DNA of 64,000 nucleotides, taken from positions 5,644 through 69,643 of the forward strand of contig CAYQJD010000001.1 in assembly GCA_964417835.1 (NCBI GenBank). Direction: 5' to 3'. Below the pieces are notes generated by a model. The model had not been told where the DNA came from, did no database searches, and was given only the letters and a program-made list of their open reading frames with translations. The DNA is from UMGS1124 sp964417835. Its GTDB lineage: Bacteria; Bacillota_I; Bacilli_A; RF39; UBA660. Positions 61,518 to 64,000 of this stretch are shown here, in pieces. Both the position numbers and the translations under genes were made by a program. Each line of letters begins with the position of its first letter. The stretch's first letter is position 1.

Positions 61518-62972
61518 TTAGTATTTTACTATAACAATACCAAAAATTAAATTATATATTTTATTTGTTAGATAAGTTTTTTTTGAAGGCCCTTCTAAAA
61601 GATTCCCATCTAAATCAAATCTGGAACCATGACAAGGACAATCCCAGGTCTTTTCTTCTTTATTAAAAACTAAATTACATTTCATATGTGGACATACTAA
61701 TTTTATTTTATGCAAGTATCCTAATTGATCTTTATAAATACCATAAAAAATACCATTAATTTTTATATAAGAAGGATTATTCTTTTTTATTAAACTTTGA
61801 AGATATACTTTAAAATAGTTAAAACTCTTAATAAAAGAAGTTATAATTAAAGTTTTATTTAACCTTTTTGGGTCGAACAAATTATTATACTTACTATACC
61901 CCTGCAAAATATTATCAGCAATAATTTTTGCACCAATTGTAGCATTTGTCATTCCCCACGCATTATAAGCAGTAGACATATATAAATTTTGTTTTATACT
62001 ACCTATAAAAGGCAAATTATCATTACTCATTATATCTTGATTCATCCAAGTATATGAGGGCTTTCTCATAAAATATGTATTAAAATCATTTTTACTTTTG
62101 TCATATTGCTTTTGATAATCTAAATCAGCATATAAATTATTTTGATTAGATCCATAAATTATATAATCATTATAAAATCTAATGGAATGTAAGTCTTCAT
62201 CTACATTAATAGCACTAAAATTTTTAATGTCAGAAATTTTTGAAACATTTACATATTCTCTTTTTATATAAGTTTTTAAAGGTAAAAAACTAGGGATTAT
62301 AAAAAAAGGATAATGACATGCTACTACAACAATTTTAGCTTTTATAACACCTTTATTTGTTTTAATAAAATATTTTTCTTTTTTATATTTAATATCTTGA
62401 GCTAAAACATGTTCATATATTTTTATTTTATCTTTTATCTTATCTATAATACCGTTTAAGTATTTTAAAGGATTAAATACATATGTATCAGATACTTGAA
62501 ATCCAGATTTTATTTTATCATTAAAAATTTGTTCTGTTTTAACACCAAAAGATTTTAGAATTTTATTTTCTAATTCTATTTTCTTTATATTTTTTGAGTT
62601 TAATGCAAAAACTATTGAACTACACTTTTTAAGGTCACAATTTATATTTTCTTTTTTTACAATCTTTTCTATTATTTTTATAGCTTCTTTTTGAGAAGAT
62701 AAGTATTTTTTGGCTACTAATTCATTAAAATTATTTATCAAAATTTGATATATTGTCCCTTGCAAATAAGTTATTTTTGCAGTAGTTTTAGAAGTTACTC
62801 CATTCATTAAAATACCTTTATCAATCAATGTAACATCAATATTTTCATCTTTCAAAAAATATCCTAGCGTTAACCCAGTAATACCTCCACCAATAATTAA
62901 TACATCTGTCTCTATATTTTTATTTAAAGAAATAAACTCCGTTCCTTTAATACCAGTATCCCAAAATTTCAT
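61518..62972 (-). CDS. FAD-dependent oxidoreductase with C-terminal Rieske domain
   Basis: 484 residues. The N-terminal DAO-type Rossmann fold has DVLIIGGGITGLTLGYFL and an acidic end of the second strand (VTLIDKG). A glycine-rich region near the end of the FAD domain and the TAYNAWGMTNATIGAKII motif close the flavin site. The C-terminal Rieske [2Fe-2S] centre has both ligand pairs, CPHMKCNLVF and CPCHGSRFDLDG. This is the same layout as YhfW-like proteins of Bacillus. Electron partners and substrate are unknown. The start has a GGTGAT site. Its end precedes the binding site of the broken gene, with which it once formed an operon. Confidence 0.92.
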   Translation of the reverse strand: MKFWDTGIKGTEFISLNKNIETDVLIIGGGITGLTLGYFLKDENIDVTLIDKGILMNGVTSKTTAKITYLQGTIYQILINNFNELVAKKYLSSQKEAIKIIEKIVKKENINCDLKKCSSIVFALNSKNIKKIELENKILKSFGVKTEQIFNDKIKSGFQVSDTYVFNPLKYLNGIIDKIKDKIKIYEHVLAQDIKYKKEKYFIKTNKGVIKAKIVVVACHYPFFIIPSFLPLKTYIKREYVNVSKISDIKNFSAINVDEDLHSIRFYNDYIIYGSNQNNLYADLDYQKQYDKSKNDFNTYFMRKPSYTWMNQDIMSNDNLPFIGSIKQNLYMSTAYNAWGMTNATIGAKIIADNILQGYSKYNNLFDPKRLNKTLIITSFIKSFNYFKVYLQSLIKKNNPSYIKINGIFYGIYKDQLGYLHKIKLVCPHMKCNLVFNKEEKTWDCPCHGSRFDLDGNLLEGPSKKTYLTNKIYNLIFGIVIVKY

Positions 62973-63002
62973 TATATCACCGGTATTATTATGAAAAAAA
63001 AT

Positions 63003-63214
63003 CTAAATATTTATAACACTCTTAACCTCAATATATTCTTCACGTGTCAAATTATTTTTCCAATATTTTTTTTATTTCAATCACTTAGTATCTTATATTT
63101 TAAAATATTTTTATCAAATAAATCATATAATTTATTATCATACATAAATTGAAGACTAAATAAAGCTTTAATTATATCTACATCTTTATCTATTATATGA
63201 TAAAAATATAGTGG
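63003..63214 (-). pseudogene. Fragment of a decayed gene after the transglutaminase-like gene
   Basis: Directly after the stop of the preceding gene the same frame continues PLYFYHIIDKDVDIIKALFS and FMYDNKLYDLFDKNIL to a TGA at 63077-63079. A one-base shift in the following A run then gives KYWKNNLTREEYIEVKSVINI to a stop at 63003. No start codon and no binding site. It looks like the 3' remnant of a lost gene; the family is not recognised. Confidence 0.4.
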
Positions 63215-63766
63215 TTAATTTGTTTTAATCATTTTTTGAGTTTCAATATATTTATAAAATTCATTACAAGTTATATGCTTCTTAGGTTTTTTATACTCAT
63301 AAATATATAAGCTTGATTCACTAATATAGTTGTGTTCTATTCTAAATTTTTGTTTTACATCTAGTAATAACTCTAACTCACTTTCATATTCGTGAATTCC
63401 CCTGTATATTTCCCAAGAATGTTCAAACCAATAATATTTATTATCATTTTCATAAGCTAAAAAGGTATGAGATGGAAGCATATCATTATCTGTTATATAA
63501 ATAAAATAAGTTTTAAATTTAATATTATTATCTTGAAATAATTTTCTTTCTAATTCTACTTGATCCCAACATACACCACATCTAGATTTCAACAATTCAT
63601 CTGGAGTTTGTAAATAATAAAATTGATTGAATTCATCATCCCATTTTTGTGGATTTGTATTAAGTATATTTTTAGCATTCTCATCTTTAAAACCATACTC
63701 TATAGAATCCATCAAATTCATTATTTCATCAATTTTTAATTTTATCATGCCTACTCCACTTTTCAT
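63215..63766 (-). CDS. Transglutaminase-like cysteine protein
   Basis: 183 residues. The motif SRCGVCWDQVELERKLF (catalytic Cys), then LPSHTFLAYE and KYYWFEHSWE (His and acidic positions), and IYRGIHEY are reminiscent of transglutaminase-like Firmicutes proteins of this size. The C-terminal ITCNEFYKYIE is also shared with that group by memory. An AGGAGG site lies six bases before the ATG at 63766. Intracellular, no signal peptide. Substrate unknown. It overlaps the end of a 60-codon frame by four bases. Confidence 0.75.
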   Translation of the reverse strand: MKSGVGMIKLKIDEIMNLMDSIEYGFKDENAKNILNTNPQKWDDEFNQFYYLQTPDELLKSRCGVCWDQVELERKLFQDNNIKFKTYFIYITDNDMLPSHTFLAYENDNKYYWFEHSWEIYRGIHEYESELELLLDVKQKFRIEHNYISESSLYIYEYKKPKKHITCNEFYKYIETQKMIKTN

Positions 63767-63945
63767 ATAGTTCCTCCTAAATAATTTATTATTTTTTCAA
63801 TATTAAAATTTGACAAATTTTCAGTAATAAATATCATCTTATCTAAAGTAGCATCATCATTTTGCTTTTCTAAAATACTATCCGCTAAATAACTATCAAT
63901 CAAATATTGATAACCATTTAATACTAATAAACCATTCTTTATCAA
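63763..63945 (-). CDS. Short unknown frame, possibly truncated gene
   Basis: 60 codons from a TTG with no binding site. In frame and just upstream is ATGAAGAAGTAG, which would give M-K-K-stop followed by LIKNGLLVLNGYQYLIDSYLADS. So the gene may be broken by a TAG at codon four, or restart at the TTG. It ends with an ATGA overlap on the next gene, the mark of a real operon. No family recognised. Confidence 0.4.
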   Translation of the reverse strand: MIKNGLLVLNGYQYLIDSYLADSILEKQNDDATLDKMIFITENLSNFNIEKIINYLGGTI

Positions 63946-63953
63946 CTACTTCT

Positions 63954-64000
63954 TCATTTATAAATTAACTCACTTTCAATCTGTAATTTATTTAGCTTTA
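63954..64000 (-). CDS. 3' end of a gene cut by the window edge
   Basis: The minus-strand frame KLNKLQIESELIYK is open from the window edge to a TGA at 63954-63956, whose TGA overlaps the ATG of the next short frame. Too short to identify. Confidence 0.35.
   Translation of the reverse strand, partial: KLNKLQIESELIYK

Noticed and set aside
63077..63079. TGA read as tryptophan (Mycoplasma-type code) in the fragment after the transglutaminase-like gene
   Set aside because: TGA ends intact genes such as pta, all conserved tryptophans in core genes are TGG, and a frameshift is still needed in the fragment.

Overview
The window is AT-rich bacterial DNA (roughly 28% GC by eye) using the standard bacterial code. 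TGA is a true stop (for example at the end of pta) and tryptophan is TGG. Gene content points to a low-GC Firmicute of class Bacilli, probably an uncultured gut lineage of the RF39/Erysipelotrichales type. The supporting genes are the 3' end of spoIVA (endospore coat morphogenesis), a CIRCE-controlled hrcA-grpE-dnaK-dnaJ operon, a T-box leader, LtaS-like and LCP cell-envelope enzymes, a sortase with surface proteins, and the ybxB-rpoB-rpoC order seen in Bacillus. The taxon is inferred. Almost all genes lie on the minus strand; the plus-strand exceptions are spoIVA, pta, a glycosyltransferase, a DUF192 gene and a PilB/ComGA-type ATPase.

Layout. 1-1.2 kb: spoIVA end, terminator and a decayed stretch. 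1.2-5.8 kb: an operon of ABC ATPase, FtsX-type permease, ZIP metal transporter and TetR regulator, with a perfect 13+13 bp inverted repeat right after the -10 box. 5.9-10.3 kb: D-Ala-D-Ala carboxypeptidase, priA, an unknown gene and tRNA-Arg(TCT). 10.4-16.9 kb: the heat-shock operon hrcA-grpE-dnaK-pepF-dnaJ behind two CIRCE-like repeats. 17-20.5 kb: an HExxH protein, pta and eno. 20.5-23.5 kb: a surface protein, sortase and membrane protein cassette. 23.5-31.5 kb: ybxB-rpoB-rpoC. 31.7-41.7 kb: envelope genes (GT2, LtaS-like, DUF192, argS, LCP protein, Ig-like protein, secreted surface protein). 42-45.4 kb: rseP, cdsA, a secreted protein and a short ssb. 45.5-51 kb: parE, two hypothetical genes and two related membrane proteins, one carrying a 96-99 bp tandem repeat. 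51-55.6 kb: a DUF1848 protein and a Val-type T-box operon encoding an HD-domain protein and an archaeal-type valyl-tRNA synthetase. 55.6-60.7 kb: PilB/ComGA-type ATPase, an unknown gene and mutS. 60.7-64 kb: a decaying accessory end with a multiply broken gene, a FAD/Rieske oxidoreductase, a transglutaminase-like protein and fragments.

Most promising leads: RpoB carries the equivalents of two classical rifampicin-resistance residues (Q513K and H526D) as its native sequence. The sortase cassette has a non-canonical sorting signal (CPKTA), lacks the usual C-terminal catalytic arginine, and its surface protein has a thioester-like Q-x-A-I region without the partner cysteine. The valine T-box operon couples an HD hydrolase to a ValRS that looks archaeal in type. 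The TetR/ABC/ZIP operon has an unusually clear operator. Several genes are caught in decay. I found no CRISPR array, insertion sequence, prophage or obvious defence island.
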